A stretch of 64,000 bases of DNA from Diospyros lotus (GCF_014633365.1 NC_068345.1:12656058-12720057); one strand, 5' to 3'; positions 49,401-61,594 are shown, counted from the first letter of the stretch. The notes: a model not told the origin generated them from the sequence alone. Translations and numbers: made by a program.

Positions 49401-50438
49401 CTGGAACGAACCAACTCCAAGAACTTCTTATTGTGTGCCATTCCCAAGCGTGACGTACTAAGTTCCCGCTGGCACCCGGTGGTAATCCACAAACCTTTCT
49501 TTCTCAACACTTATGTGTCGTGTTGCTCCTGTATCCACAATCCACTCAGGACGTGAGTATGCAACTAATGCATGTGAGCAAACATGAATCAAAGGGGAAT
49601 AAGAAGAGAAATATACCTTCTTCGGCTCTGGACAATCCCGAGCGAAGTGACCCTTCTTCTTACAATTATAGCATTTCAATTTGGACAGGTCTTTCTTTCC
49701 ATGTGTCCCTCTTTTGGCCTTCTTGTTCTTGCCAATATTAGGTGCAGGCCCTGATGCCTTCGATCCTTGTCTCTTGCGTTTGGGCCCGAAGCCCTCACGT
49801 CTGTCGACCTTGGCTACAAAAGCCACCACACGGTTCGCTTCAACGCGCTCTGCCTCAAGCTCCAAGTGACGTGAAATATCATCAAAAGTTTTGATGTTTT
49901 CACTGTGTATCATAAGGAGCTTCATCTGAGACCACTCAGGGTCAGGCAAGGATCTGATCACCCCTAGGAGTTGCTGCTCATCAGTAAGCGCTACTCCCGC
50001 ACTCTGAAGATCTCTGATAAGTAAACCCATCACTCTCAAATGCTCAACCATGCTGTGCCTCGAGTCTTTGACATACTGTTGAAATTTTAATTGTAAAGCA
50101 CGAAGCTTTGTTGTAGATGTCTGGCCAAAAGTGATCTTCAACTTTTGCCACATTTCCATGGCAGTCTGGCAAGACTCAAACTGGTCCATGAGATCGGCCC
50201 GCATGCTAACAAGCATCGCAAGACGAGCATAATGGTCCCTCTCAAACCATTTGTCACAGGCTCACTGTGTTGCCAAGGAAACATTTTCCCCTTGCGGTAC
50301 GGGATGTGAAGTCTCCAAAACGTCTCATACTTTCTCCATTTGAAGTAGATACTGAATCTGCTTCTCCCATGTGGAGTAGTTAGACCCATCCAACTTGTCT
50401 ATCCTGGTCATGCTTCCAGTAACTGAACTGGTGGCCAT
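46482..50438 (-). pseudogene. Ty1/copia gag-pol polyprotein, one frame with nine stops
   Basis: ATG 50438 (MATSSVTGSMTRIDKLDG) to stop 46482-46484 is 1319 codons in a single frame. Gag has the UBN2 region (50216 onward) and a CCHC knuckle, CYNCKKKGHFARDC, near 49660. Protease has WIVDTGATRHIS near 49530. Integrase has the H-H-C-C region ([12 protein letters not shown], about 49100), [23 protein letters not shown] and [11 protein letters not shown] has KARLVAK, FLNGELDEEIYM and YVDDILLVG (about 47450). RNase H has GYTDANFGGD, TMEAEYVA and DRGKHIRRRYHY. Stops start at 50327, 50264, 49460, 49430, 48350, 47627, 47603, 47195 and 46856. No frameshift is present. It is inactive as it stands. Confidence 0.95.
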
Positions 50439-52060
50439 TGATCACTAAATCAGGGACAATAAAAGACATTCAATGCACATGTTCAAAGCAAACAATTAAA
50501 TCAAACATTTAGCTATGCACTTCGAGATCAACAGATTGCTAGGCTTCAAAGTCATCACCCTTAATGCACAACTAATATGTTATGATTCAATTGTTTATGT
50601 AGTAGAACTAATCCACAATATTCAACAATATATTAGGATCCATACAAGGCCCAAAATCGGTACTAAACCGAAATTAATTATCAATAAACAAATAAAATAA
50701 AATATTTGCAAGCAATAAATAATTAATTAAGTTAGCAAAAAAATGCCACATCACATCTATTTATAATTTTAGACTCAAAATTAAACTTATTAATTTATGG
50801 TCTAAAAGAATAAATTAAACAAATATCATGACAATATTAACGCATAATAAAAGTCATGAAAACAATTTTACTAATTACAAAAATTAATAATCCAGAATTA
50901 AATATCCCTAAAATAATTCTGATTTTTTTTTAAAATCTCAAAATGGATTTATTATTTAATTTATAATTTTAGACACAAAATTAAACTAATTAATTAATGG
51001 CCCAAAAGTATAATCCAAATAATTAAATAAAAACCCAACAACATGGCCCAATACAAAATTAAGCCCAACTAATATTAAATTAAAAACAGACCCAATTTCA
51101 TTAAAACAAATGGCCCAAGCCCATAAGCCCAATTTTAAAATAATAACCCAAGACTATGCCTAGGACCCAAACCAATGGAAACAAATCCACTAAGCAGATC
51201 CTTAAATGGAGCGGGCCAAATGATTCGGATCTGACCCAATTGGTCAACCCAGCACTCAACTGGGTCATCTTCTTCTCCAAACCCATAGGGTTTTCTAGGC
51301 AACCAAGCCCCGCCGCCGCCGCCGCTGCCTTCTTCTTCCACCATCGTCGATCGCCCCTTCACCTTCTATGCCACCGACTGTGAAGACCGACGACCGACCA
51401 ACCGATCGACCGGTGGCTCGCAATGGCCACCATCAGTCATCGAGCATTCCCAAAAAATAGAAGAAGCCACGGCCATGGTGAATTGATCAAGCCATGGCCG
51501 CCATCTTCCTTCCATTAATGGCGGCTATGGAAGTAGCCGTTCGACAACCCACGTCGAACCCACGACGAAGAGCAGAAAACAGAGGCATCGGCCATGGCGG
51601 AGCATTCATAGCAGCGAGCCAAGACCCACCAGAAATCGGTCATGGCCGATTTCAGCCTCCACCCGCTCGGTTCTCCCACTGGTCGCGACTTACGCGATCG
51701 CTGGGTTGGCCTCAGCAACCGATCGTGACGAACACGGCCGCCTCCATCGGTGCCTCAGCCATCGTGAGGCTCATCGAGGAGCTTCAAGCCCTGCGGCCAT
51801 GACAAACATGGCTGCCAGTCACGTCTGTATTGGAACGCAGTGGACAGAAATTTTTTTTTTTTTTTGCAAAAATAATCTTGAGTTACAAACAAACGTGACT
51901 GAATCGAAGCAAACAGAAAGACAAAAAATTATTTCACACAGAATAATACTACGTGTTAACTGGTTTCACACAGAAAATAATTTTACGCGTAAAATATCAC
52001 AAGTTACAAAAACTCATAAATATTAATGATCAATCACAACGATGTAGACAAATAAACAAT
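50439..52060 (-). mobile_element. Long 5' leader of the copia element
   Basis: 1.62 kb between PBS and gag. The first part (50470-51280) is AT-rich. The middle (51290-51800) is markedly GC-rich, with a CCGCCG run (about 51311-51326) and repeated 'ggccatgg' and 'cgac(c)gac' words. Plus frames at 51156-51383, 51494-51802 and 51706-52026, and minus frames at 51101-51362, show no domain that I recognise. The composition change hints at captured host sequence. Confidence 0.6.
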
Positions 52061-52073
52061 GGCTCTGATACCA
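52061..52073 (-). promoter_or_regulatory. Primer-binding site of the complete copia element
   Basis: The minus strand reads TGGTATCAGAGCC, a perfect match to the initiator-Met tRNA 3' complement, one base from the LTR end at 52075. Confidence 0.97.
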
Positions 52074-52074
52074 C

Positions 52075-52460
52075 TGTAAAGCTTTTAAATAAATACCTGG
52101 ATCGCAGCGGAATACCCGAATCTGATTTGCCTAACGACCGTAGAAGAAAACTATAACAGTTTTCTTATCCGTCCACCCCTTGTCCGCCCAAGGGTTGAAT
52201 GGTGATGCCGAAGACAGTATATGAGCGATCAAAAACTGACTCTGATTCTTGTTCTTTTTCCATTAGTCTTTATGTCTATTTATAGGTATCACACAGATAA
52301 AGATAGACATATAGGAATTTGAATCTAATTCAAATTCCAATTACTTATCCCATCATATATATTGTTAAAATTCAAATATTAATGAATTTGAAACAAATTC
52401 AAATTCATAACATTTATCTTATCATTAGGAACTTATCCCAATGTAACCGCAATTCTAACA
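52075..52460 (-). repeat. 5' LTR (386 bp) of the complete copia element
   Basis: TGTAAAGC at 52075 to TTCTAACA at 52460 on the plus strand; nearly identical to 45010-45410 and followed by the TSD TCATC. Confidence 0.96.
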
Positions 52461-52918
52461 TCATCTTATCAATAACAAAACAAGTAGAGTAGAGTAGAGT
52501 AGAGAGAACCAAAGTTCTGAAGATTGCTTAGATTCGATCTTTCTAGAGATGGATTTGGAACATATATTCGTTTTGTCAGTTTATGATCTATTTCTCTTTA
52601 TGAATGATTATTATTATATTATCTTATGTCTTCAATGTTGGGTTTGGTAATTGTTATATATATGATCTTGTGATAGCCTATCCAAGTATTGATTGATGTA
52701 ATAACATGTGTTCTTTTGCTTGTCCCTTTCCTTTTTCTTTGTTTCCATCCCTGTTTTGCCTATTACTATCATCAAAAAGTTAAAAGTTAGTTGGGTGATT
52801 TTTATCAAGACTCGAGGCTTCAAGGTTGAAAGTCTTCTTGAGTTATTCATCACATTTAGGTGATTGTATATCATGTCTGAGCCAGTTTTGAGAGTGAGTG
52901 TGAGAAACCTAATGATGT
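52461..52918. other. Non-coding stretch with short pentamer repeat
   Basis: Contains (GTAGA)n-like repeats at 52484-52506. No coding frame. It is probably old flank or element DNA into which the copia inserted. Confidence 0.5.
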
Positions 52919-55504
52919 TGTAATATCCCGGTAATTCGAGAATAATTAATAGCTATTAGTTTGATCAGAAATAATTAATAATTATTAATTTAAATTGGGA
53001 TTGGTTGATAATTATTAACTATGGTATTTATGGTGATTATCGAATATTTGTATGTCTAAAGAAAATATTAATTTATTTTTTGTTAAGGAGATGGGTAATT
53101 AATTGTTAAAACTTAGGGTATAAGAGTTATTATTATATGGGTATTTGTGAGAATTTTTAGAAGTTGTGGGGTTTAAATGTAATTTTTAGGAACTATGGTG
53201 AGTGAATAGTATGGTTGAGGAAGGTGGTTGGCGCAAGCGGTCGCGCGCACGAGGGAGGAATGCCAAGTCGCGTGTTCGAGGCTGGCCTGGTGCATGCGCT
53301 GGAAGGAGATTTTGGCTGAATTTTCAGCCAAAGTCTTGCCCAAAACGACGTCGTTTTGGGCAAAACGGTGGGTAAATTGAGCTACCACGCAGCAGCTTCT
53401 GGCGGCTTCATTCTTCAGCTTTTTAACTCTCAATTTTGGGAGTAATTCACAGTGAAATCGGACAGCAACCAGAGAGCAAAAGAAGAAGAAAATTGGGAAG
53501 AAGAAGATGGCGCGCAGAAGCTAAGAAATTGGAGAAAATTTGGTATAAATTGCAGGTACATTTAGTTTAATTAAAGATTAAATTAGCTAGGAAAATAGAA
53601 AAATTATATTGAGAGTATTGTGCGGTTGAAATTTTATTTAGGCTGCGATTTTATTAATTTTGATCGAATTAAACTAATTTGCAATGTGTATTAATTTAGC
53701 GACGTGTGGGCGTATAATCACCAAAATCAGTTAATTTAAGGCAATTTTTTTACTCCCTTCGTGGTTCATATTCGATTTATGAATTCTATATCATTCCTCA
53801 ACTCGATTTGGTTTTAGAAATTAATTGTGTATGTTATAGTTAATTATTATCCGAATTTTATTAAATTAAACTAAATAGGAGACTTCTGGGGTTTAATTCT
53901 GTAAATGCTTACGGGGTATTGTATCGACCCATTTCCTTAGGAATGATGCCGAACCTGGTTGGGGTTAGGTTCCTAGCGAGTCAGTTGTGATTGTGGGTAC
54001 CCTCCGGGGTAAGTTGTTGTAACCAGATGTCTCGGGGTTTGTTTGTGTGAGTCATAGGGTGTGGGATACATAGCTATTGACCGTCGATCATTGGCAGTTG
54101 ATGGCTGGATGTATGGGCGCCGGTTATCAGAGACTATAGACGGGTCAGGCAAGCTGGTATCGCTGGACACCCACCACTGGTGTTGTGCATATCATGATGT
54201 GATTGTGGTTTTATGTGGGCGTGAGTGGTGATAATAGGCGGCGCGAGTTGTCGTCCGGTGAGATAACATGTTAACTATTTAGCGACACTGGGACGAACTG
54301 GCATCAGGCCGAGGGTAGCTGTTGACTGGCTGTTCCCAGTCATGGATCGTCCACCGGTACCTGGTCACTATCGACCAGCTCTGCCATTATGTGGTATATT
54401 ACATGACATTACATTGCATGGGATCGGCCTTACATTCATTAGGGATCATGCTTTGTATGTACGGGGAAGTGTGCACATTGACATAACTCGGTTGGCTTGT
54501 TGAGTGCCGACTTGGGTACGATAGGTGAGCATGTGCATTTAGAGCATTTTACCTGTGTGAGTTCCTATGTGGGCGTAACATAGCCTGATGCTTGGTTTAT
54601 GGGGGTCTTGTCATCATGTCAATACTGCGGAAGCCACTGCATCTACTATCTGTTGCATTGCATGTTTACCATGGATATGGACTGTGGTATGGAGTTGACC
54701 CTCGATAGCTATGAGTGTGAGCTGGGCTCCAGATAGCTATGATTCGAGAACTCCAGTATGTGATTGTGAATTGTGGTATGGAGTTAACCCTCGATAGCAA
54801 TGAGTATGAGCTAGGCTCCAGATAACTATGACACGGGGACTCCGATATGTGACTGTGATGAGAGCTTCGGACTAGTGTGGATTGTGTTGTGGGAGCATCG
54901 GGATCATGGGCTTTATGCCAGTTAGTTTGTGACTGTGACATGTTTGTATGCTGGGACTTGGGTGCCAAGATGTGCATTTCTTATGTGGGCCCTAGGGACT
55001 GTTATGTGCTTGTCTTATTTTTGTTGAGCACTGGATATCTTGTTGCACGATATGGCAAGACATTTTCATATGTTACATTGCACTTTGTGCAGGTATATCT
55101 TGGGTGAGGGTTATACTCCCAGCATTATCATTGTTATGTCGCGAGGTGTACTTGATTGTAGTTTATTTCTAATTTATCTTTGTCTAGCGAGACATATGTC
55201 GTGTATGGCTATTTCGATTTTTGGTCTGTCTTGCCTGCATTTAGTGGGATGTCTTCCGGTGCGGGAGATCTGTGCTTAGCCTTACCTCCGTTTTTGTATT
55301 ATGCTTGTTGAGCCTTGTGACTCATTTTGTTTTTACTATCATTTCAAATGTGGCAGCTAACGCAATAGCTAAACCATTTGGCGTGTTAGTCTTGGGTGAC
55401 TGTATGTATAAGACAATCCCGACTAAAAGATCTATAAAGTGCGAATTGTAATCAAAGGCATAGTTATTGTGATTTGTTTGATTTGTATAGTTATGATATT
55501 ATTA
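52919..55504 (+). repeat. Gypsy-type LTR region, left part
   Basis: Starts TGTAATATCCCGG, the usual start of a large plant gypsy LTR class and similar to the minus-strand start of the LTR at 38306-40326 (TGTAATACCTGAGG). There is no coding motif over 2.6 kb. Two tandem 89-bp units lie at 54685-54862. The right end was not found because a Helitron interrupts at 55505; sequence resumes at 58574. Confidence 0.5.
54685..54862 (+). repeat. Two tandem 89-bp repeats
   Basis: Units start at 54685 and 54774 (TGGTATGGAGTT.ACCCTCG...). About 80-85% identical by eye. They lie within the gypsy-type LTR region. Confidence 0.85.
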
Positions 55505-58500
55505 CTAGTGGATTACCCATGCGATGCATGGATATCGTAAAAAAAAAAAAAACAAATCGTTAAAGCGAAAGTTGTATAATTTAGTAATTACAATAAATGA
55601 AAACCGCAATAAATAAGTAAAAAATAAACAAAATAATCGTATTACAATCATGAGAATACAACAAAATGATTATAAATTTTGAAAGATTTCCTTATATACA
55701 TTCAAGGGTAGACAAATAATAAAAAGTACATAACTCTATCCCGAAACCATATAGAAAATAAACCTAAATTAACATGTAATACAATAAGCAATGCGTAAAA
55801 AAATACAAAAATTACACGATAACAGGAAAAAAAATAAATAAAAGATAACTAACCTCTTTATTCTAAAATATGCATTCAATGGTAGACATTTTTTTTTTTT
55901 AATTTTCACATGTATTTGTCTCATATGTGCGTGCCACACGAACCCTCAATGCCTAATTTTTTCTAGTTGTATTCATATCACTCACTTCATAGAATAGTGG
56001 TGCTATGTTACACCAGAAGACCAAACTGGATAAAAAAATACAGTTAAAATTTACTAAATAAAAGTAAAGAAGAAGAGAAAATTTAAGAAGAAGAATTGAG
56101 AAAGGAAAAGAGAGGAAATGAAAGTGTTGAACGGGAATAAAGAGGAAGAAGAGAGAGAGATATTTGTTTTATTCTATTAATTTTTCTTTCTTCAAATTCT
56201 TCAATTTCTCTCAATTTATCAAATCACATGTCACCATTAAGTTTCTCTTTTTTTCTCACGCTTTGCCACACAATCTGAATCTTACTTAACATAATTTTCA
56301 AAACACAAATTTAATTTGTATTTAATTTCTCCAAGTCCAACATATAGCACATCTTCGGAGTAGACCAATGGAAAAAAGGAGAATTAAATAAATGACAATA
56401 ATCAATTAAGTTGAAAAATAAAATTATGACATTTAAAATTATAAAAAATAAATTTAAATTAATTAAATTGTATGTAAAATAAAGATAATTTAAATAATCA
56501 ATTAATTATATAAATAATAATAATCAAATTTTCAAAATTGATTATTCAACTTTATATATTTCTCCTAATAATTAATTACCACATTGAAGATAGGTCAAAT
56601 TATTAAAGAAGTAAAAAAAAAGTTAAAAAATAAGATTATAATATTTAAGTTATATTTAAAATTATAATATTTAAAATTATACAAAAATAAATTTAAATTA
56701 ATTAAACTATATATAAAATAAAGATAATTTAAATAATCAATTAATTATATAAATGGTAATAATCAAATTTTCAAGATTGATTATCCATGATTTTACATGT
56801 TTAATAATCAATTACCACATTTAAGACAGGTCAAATTTTAAAAAAATAATAAAAAAAAAGTTAAAAAGTAAAATTATAATATTTAAATTATATATAAAAT
56901 TATAATATTTTAAAATATAAAAAATAAATTTAAATAATCAATTAATTATAAAAATAATAATAATCAAATTTTTAAAATTGATTATCCATATATGACTTTA
57001 CATATTTTTCCTGACAATCAATTATCACATTTAAGACAGATCAAATTTTTAAGAAAGCAACAAAAAAATAAAGTTAAAAAATAAAATTATAATATTTAAG
57101 TTATATATAAAATATAACATTTAAAATTATAAGAAAATAAATTTAAATTAATTAAACTACATAAAATAAAGATAATTTAAATAAATAATTAATTATATAA
57201 ATGATAGTAATCAAAATTTCAAAATTAATTATACATACATGACTTTACATATTTTTTCTAGCAATCAATTACCACATTTAAGACATGTCACATTTTTAAG
57301 AAAACAACAAATAAAAATAAAGTTAAAAAATAAAATTATAACATTTAAGTTATATATATAATTATAACATTTAAAAATATAAAAAATAAATTTAAAATAA
57401 TTAAACTATATATAAAATAAGAATAATTTAAATAATCAATTAATTATATAAATGATAATAATCAAATTTTCAAAATTGATTATCCATATATGACTTTACA
57501 TATTTCTCCTGACAATCAATTACCACATTTAAGACAAATCAAATTTTTAAGAAAGCAACAAAAAAATAAAGTTAAGAAATAAAATTATAATATTTAAGTT
57601 ATATATAAAATTATAACATTTAAAATTATAAGAAAATAAATTTAAATTAATTAAACTACATAAAATAAATATAATTTAAATAATTAATTAATTATATAAA
57701 TGATAATAATCAAATTTTCAAAATTAATTATACATACATGACTTTACATATTTTTCCTAACAATCAATTACCACATTTAAGACATGTCACATTTTTAAGA
57801 AAACAACAAATTAAACTATAAAAAAATAAAATTAAAAAGTAAAATTATAACATTTAAGTTATATATAAAATTATAACATTTAAAATTATAAAAAAATAAA
57901 TTTAAAATAGTTAAACTATATATAAAATAAAGATAATTTAAATAATCAATTAATTATATAAATAATAATAATCAAAATTTTAAAATTGATTATCCATACA
58001 TGATTTTACATATTCCCTCTAGCAATTAATTATCACATTTAAGACATGTCACATTTTTAAGGAAGTAATAAAAAAAATAAAGTTAAAAAATAAAATTATA
58101 ACATTTAAGTTATATATAAAATTATAACATTTAAAATTATAAAAAAATAAATTTAAATTAATTAAACTATATATAAAATAAAAATAAAATAAAAAATTTA
58201 CTTGGCAGTTGGTATTCGACGGTATTACCTGATATCTCAAGATTTCTCCCGATTTAAAAAAGTTTCATTTTTTTGTAATTTATTTCAATTAATATTTTAT
58301 ATTAATATTTAAAAATTAATAATATAGATTAGATCTTGTCTCTTCATCTACCAGCATGCTTACACATTTTCCAAACTCTATTCAACCATAAAAAAATCAT
58401 TTACGTGTTCCAAGAACTACATGTTTTTCACTAATATAGACTTAATTAATGACCTATAAAATTTTATTTCGGGTAAACAAAAAAAATTAAAAAATATAAT

Positions 58501-58573
58501 AAAATATTAAAATAATAACTGAAAATGGGCGAAAAAAATTTTGACAGCTGTTTTGTTATAATATATATATAGA
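55505..58573 (-). mobile_element. Non-autonomous Helitron (3069 bp)
   Basis: On the minus strand it starts TCTATATATATATTATAAC at 58573 and ends CTAG at 55505. A short hairpin (CCATGC-ATC-GCATGG, 55517-55531) sits about 8 bases before the CTAG end. Flanking host bases are A before the TC and T after the CTAG, the AT insertion site typical of Helitrons, with no target duplication. No Rep/helicase coding sequence is present. Most of the interior is an AT-rich tandem-repeat array. Confidence 0.85.
56390..58200 (-). repeat. AT-rich tandem repeat array inside the Helitron, ~7 units of 200-262 bp
   Basis: The word 'aatcaaattttcaaaattgatta', or a close variant, recurs near 56525, 56764, 56965, 57212, 57463, 57711 and 57973 (spacings 239, 201, 247, 251, 248 and 262). 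Each unit also holds 'accacatttaagaca' and 'aagataatttaaataatcaa' blocks. Adjacent units are more alike than distant ones in places (57212 and 57711; 56965 and 57463), suggesting a two-unit higher-order pattern. Confidence 0.88.
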
Positions 58574-59284
58574 TGCACGAGTAATCCCCTGAGTGGTGTG
58601 TTCCATATTCATTTAATTTCTGCTGTTATATTATTTTGAGGCAGTGCCCCTACTCATGTATTTAGGATATTAGTAAATTATAATTTATAAATTAAGGAAA
58701 TTTTCAGATAGCGATGTCATTCCATTCCAATTGTAAATTGGATGACTCTTTTATGTTCTATAGAGCGTAGATAAGATAAATATAGATATATAGGAAGGAC
58801 TCTGGGAATTTTGGATTTGGATTTTGATTTTGTTGTCCCATCAATTTCCTTCCTTTCCTTTCCCTTCTTTATTTGGCTGTAGATTTTGGGCTCTTTTATT
58901 TATTTGTGCAGTGTAGCACAAAATAAATAAATGACGATTTGACTTTCATAGAGATGATATGAATTAGAAAGAGGAAACATCAAATATTTTGATTATGCGG
59001 GGGATGGAAGGAGGCAGCATTAGGAACTCCTCCCATCCCTAGAGCTACCTCCAACGCCTAATCTCTTTCAAAGATGAAAGTAGAAAATTCAAAAAAAAAT
59101 AAAAAATAAAAACATAAACAGCCCAAGTAAGTGTAACTACAATCCCAAACTTCAAACTTCCAAACCATCACAGCTCTTACAAACCAACTATCAAAAAGGA
59201 ATGAAAAACTACACTAGAATTGTAGATATCCAAAAATGTCCCAACTAGCAAGCGAGTGAAGTATTAGAGTTAGCGAAATTCCAC
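58574..59284. other. Continuation of LTR-like sequence and 3' flank of RPL4
   Basis: 58574-58660 continues the DNA split by the Helitron. From about 59110 to 59284 lies the RPL4 3' UTR (minus strand), recognised because its copies appear at 17338-18093. Nothing else seen between. Confidence 0.5.
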
Positions 59285-61594
59285 TCACTGGGACACTCCC
59301 AACCATTTTCCGAAATTCTCGAACTCCGTATAATCGCTGTCGGAGATCATCGTCTGGTACCATGCCTTTCCCGCAGCCTTGATTGCGCCAGCCTCCTCCT
59401 GCCAAGGATCAAACCATGAAATTTTCCTTAGCTTCATGAAGAAACTGGTATGAATAATTCAATCCCCATACAACATAAAACAAGAGCCATACATAACGTT
59501 GGAACTTCAAACTTCCCTCAAAATGAACGGCCTGAATTAAAGAGGCAACCAAATTTGAAACAATAGAAATAATAATGAAGGAAGCATTAATACTTCCAAG
59601 TATAAAATCCCTGTAAACTCAACATCTTAAGTAGACGACCAGTAACAATCTTATGCATGCACTGTAAACTCAACATCTTAAGTAGACGACAAGTAACAAT
59701 CTTATGCATGCAACTTACATTCACCCTATCCCCCTAGAAAACAGTTTAACATCAATAATAGAATCAAAAGTGACCTCAACAAAATCAACACACCCAAAAG
59801 GGATGGATCCAAATGACACAAATTTCAGTCATCCAAATAAGATTTACAGGAATGGCAAACACTCAATCTCCCAAAGTATTAGATGCAACATTATCCTACT
59901 ATTACAACAACAATCACAAGTCTTTATCCCACTAAGGGGGGTTAGCTAACTTAAGACATAACCAAATCCATTGCTAATCCACACAGGTACATCTACCTAA
60001 AATGCACATGTTAGACTGCAACATACATTTGCAAATTTGTCTAGCCAATCAAGTCTGAACTCTCACTCAGCTTGCCAAAGACCAGATAACAACACACAGA
60101 CATACTTATGACATATAGGCTATATAAAGATTACTGCACGGATGGGTTACACAAAGTGTGAAACAAAACAGGACAGCTTTTCTGTTTGTACCAACATTTA
60201 TCCATAAAAACTATTCATATTCATGCAGAAATACTGTCATTGGTCTTCTAGGAGGAGCAACAACAAGGCGGTAAAGACTAATAAATCATATAGACATGCA
60301 AGAACGCGCAAAATTCCGAGCTATTACCCACTAAAGACAATCAAGCTAAGATCATGCAGTTGCTTCTCCGGTATGTAGTCAAACTTTACAGAGTATTTCA
60401 TAAAGCATTCTACATATGTATGGGACTCATAAGCAAGAAAGGCTGAATATTATATCGTTGAACACAAACAGGTAGGAGATATACCTTGGAAATTTGCTTC
60501 CTCTTCTTATCAAGCTTTTCCTTTTTGGCCTTGACACGCTGGGCCTCGGCCAAGAGTGACATTCTCCTTGCAGTCTTGGCATACGGGTTCAGCTTCAGCA
60601 TACTGTTTAGGTTCTTCAGTGGATTCTTCTTCATGGGGGCCCTCTTGACTTCCTTCTTGATCGGCCTCACGACTGACTGCACCTCATCCGAGTTGATAAT
60701 CCTGGTCAAGTCGGCGTTCGCCATCTTCGACCTCGGCAGCACATACCCCTTCTTCTTCTCCGAGGGTTTGTCAAACGAACCGTAGATTGAATCCAACTTT
60801 TCAAACGCCGATTTCGTCCAAATAACGAATCGGCCTAGGTGACCACCAGGAGCCAACTTCAGAAGATTCAGGCGTTCAACGTTAGCGATCTCAACTCCAG
60901 GAATGTTTCTGAAGGCCTTAACAAGCTTGGATCCCTCGGTGCCATAGACGATGAGAGGACCTTTCCGAGAAATATAACGACGGTTTCTCATTTTTCCCTT
61001 GCCGGGGCGAATGGCTTGGCTATCCTTGGCCTTCTCGGCGTCGGGATAAGCGCCGATCTGCTTGAGGGCTTTGATAGCGGAAGAGGTCTTCTCGATCCCC
61101 TCAGCAGAGTCGTTGACGACGAGAGGCAACTCAGGGACGGACTCGATGCGGTGGCCGCGAGCCATGACGAGGGAAGGAACAGCCGAGGCGGCGATTGCGG
61201 AAACCAGAGCGTAGCGCTTCTGATTCACGTTGATCTTACGGTGCCAGCGGCGCCAGATCTTGGTCGGGGCGAACATGCGACCACCACGGCACATGTTTCC
61301 GAACGCACCCTGGCCGGCGCGGTGAGTACCGCCGCCGGGGACACGGGGGATACGGGACACGGCGCGGCCAGTACCCCAGGACTCGGCGGAGGTCTGGTGG
61401 CCAGCCTTCTTGGACACGGCGTAGGGCTGGCGGCTGTTCTTGGAGATGTTGGAGTGGACGTAATTGACGATATCGGGACGGATTGAGGCCTTCATAACAT
61501 CCGGCAACGGCAGGGTGTTACCGGCTGCGCCGTCGGTGGCCATGTCGGACTCCAGGTTCTGGACGGTGACCAGAGGGCGGGCTGCGGCGGACAT
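59285..61594 (-). CDS. RPL4: 60S ribosomal protein L4 (uL4), two exons
   Basis: This gene encodes a structural protein of the cytosolic large ribosomal subunit (uL4), whose internal loop lines the peptide exit tunnel. Exon 1 is 61594-60485 (370 codons) and exon 2 is 59398-59285 (37 codons and stop); the protein is 407 residues, the usual plant RPL4 length. The start is ATG 61594 ([16 protein letters not shown]). The conserved loop block [20 protein letters not shown] lies at about residues 75-94 and [18 protein letters not shown] at about 94-111. A basic C-terminal extension follows ([20 protein letters not shown]). Exon 2 encodes [15 protein letters not shown] to GKWLGVSQ. The intron is 60484-59399 (1086 bases, GT...AG; donor AAG|GTATAT, acceptor GGCAG|GAG), in phase 0. 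All residues are in frame with no stop. The 215-codon plus frame at 60839-61486 is its antisense shadow. Confidence 0.97.
59399..60484 (-). other. RPL4: RPL4 intron
   Basis: GT-AG intron, AT-rich, with an exact-length tandem duplication of 51 bases (59611-59712) differing at one base. No element terminus was recognised. Confidence 0.9.
59611..59712. repeat. 51-bp tandem duplication in the RPL4 intron
   Basis: Unit 1 is 59611-59661 and unit 2 is 59662-59712; one substitution (gaccag/gacaag). It ends in the word 'cttatgcatgca'. Confidence 0.95.

Larger units (their letters stand above)
45010..52460 (-). mobile_element. Complete Ty1/copia retrotransposon (7451 bp)
   Basis: It is flanked by a perfect 5-bp target duplication, TCATC at 45005-45009 and 52461-52465. 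LTRs are 45010-45410 and 52075-52460, and begin on the minus strand with TGTTAGAATTGCGG. The PBS is 52061-52073 and the PPT (GAGTGGGAGAT) abuts the left LTR at 45411. The internal part holds a 1.62 kb leader, one gag-pol frame and a 1.07 kb 3' untranslated stretch. LTRs differ by roughly 15 substitutions plus small indels by eye, so the insertion is fairly young. Confidence 0.97.

Noticed and set aside
51494..52026. 102- and 106-codon frames in the copia leader
   Set aside because: No known domain; they sit in a GC-rich leader antisense to the element. Kept only as a composition finding.
56390..58200. CRISPR-like or centromeric array
   Set aside because: Units are 200-262 bases, AT-rich, without conserved spacers, and lie inside Helitron ends. 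This is a plant nuclear sequence.
60410..60484. RPL4 reading frame running past 60485 to 60410
   Set aside because: The last 24 residues are intron read-through. A GT donor at 60484 and the conserved C-terminal exon at 59398-59285 show the real end.
60839..61486. 215-codon open frame on the plus strand
   Set aside because: It lies antisense to RPL4 exon 1. GC-rich, codon-biased ribosomal protein genes often leave the opposite strand open. No domain is recognised.
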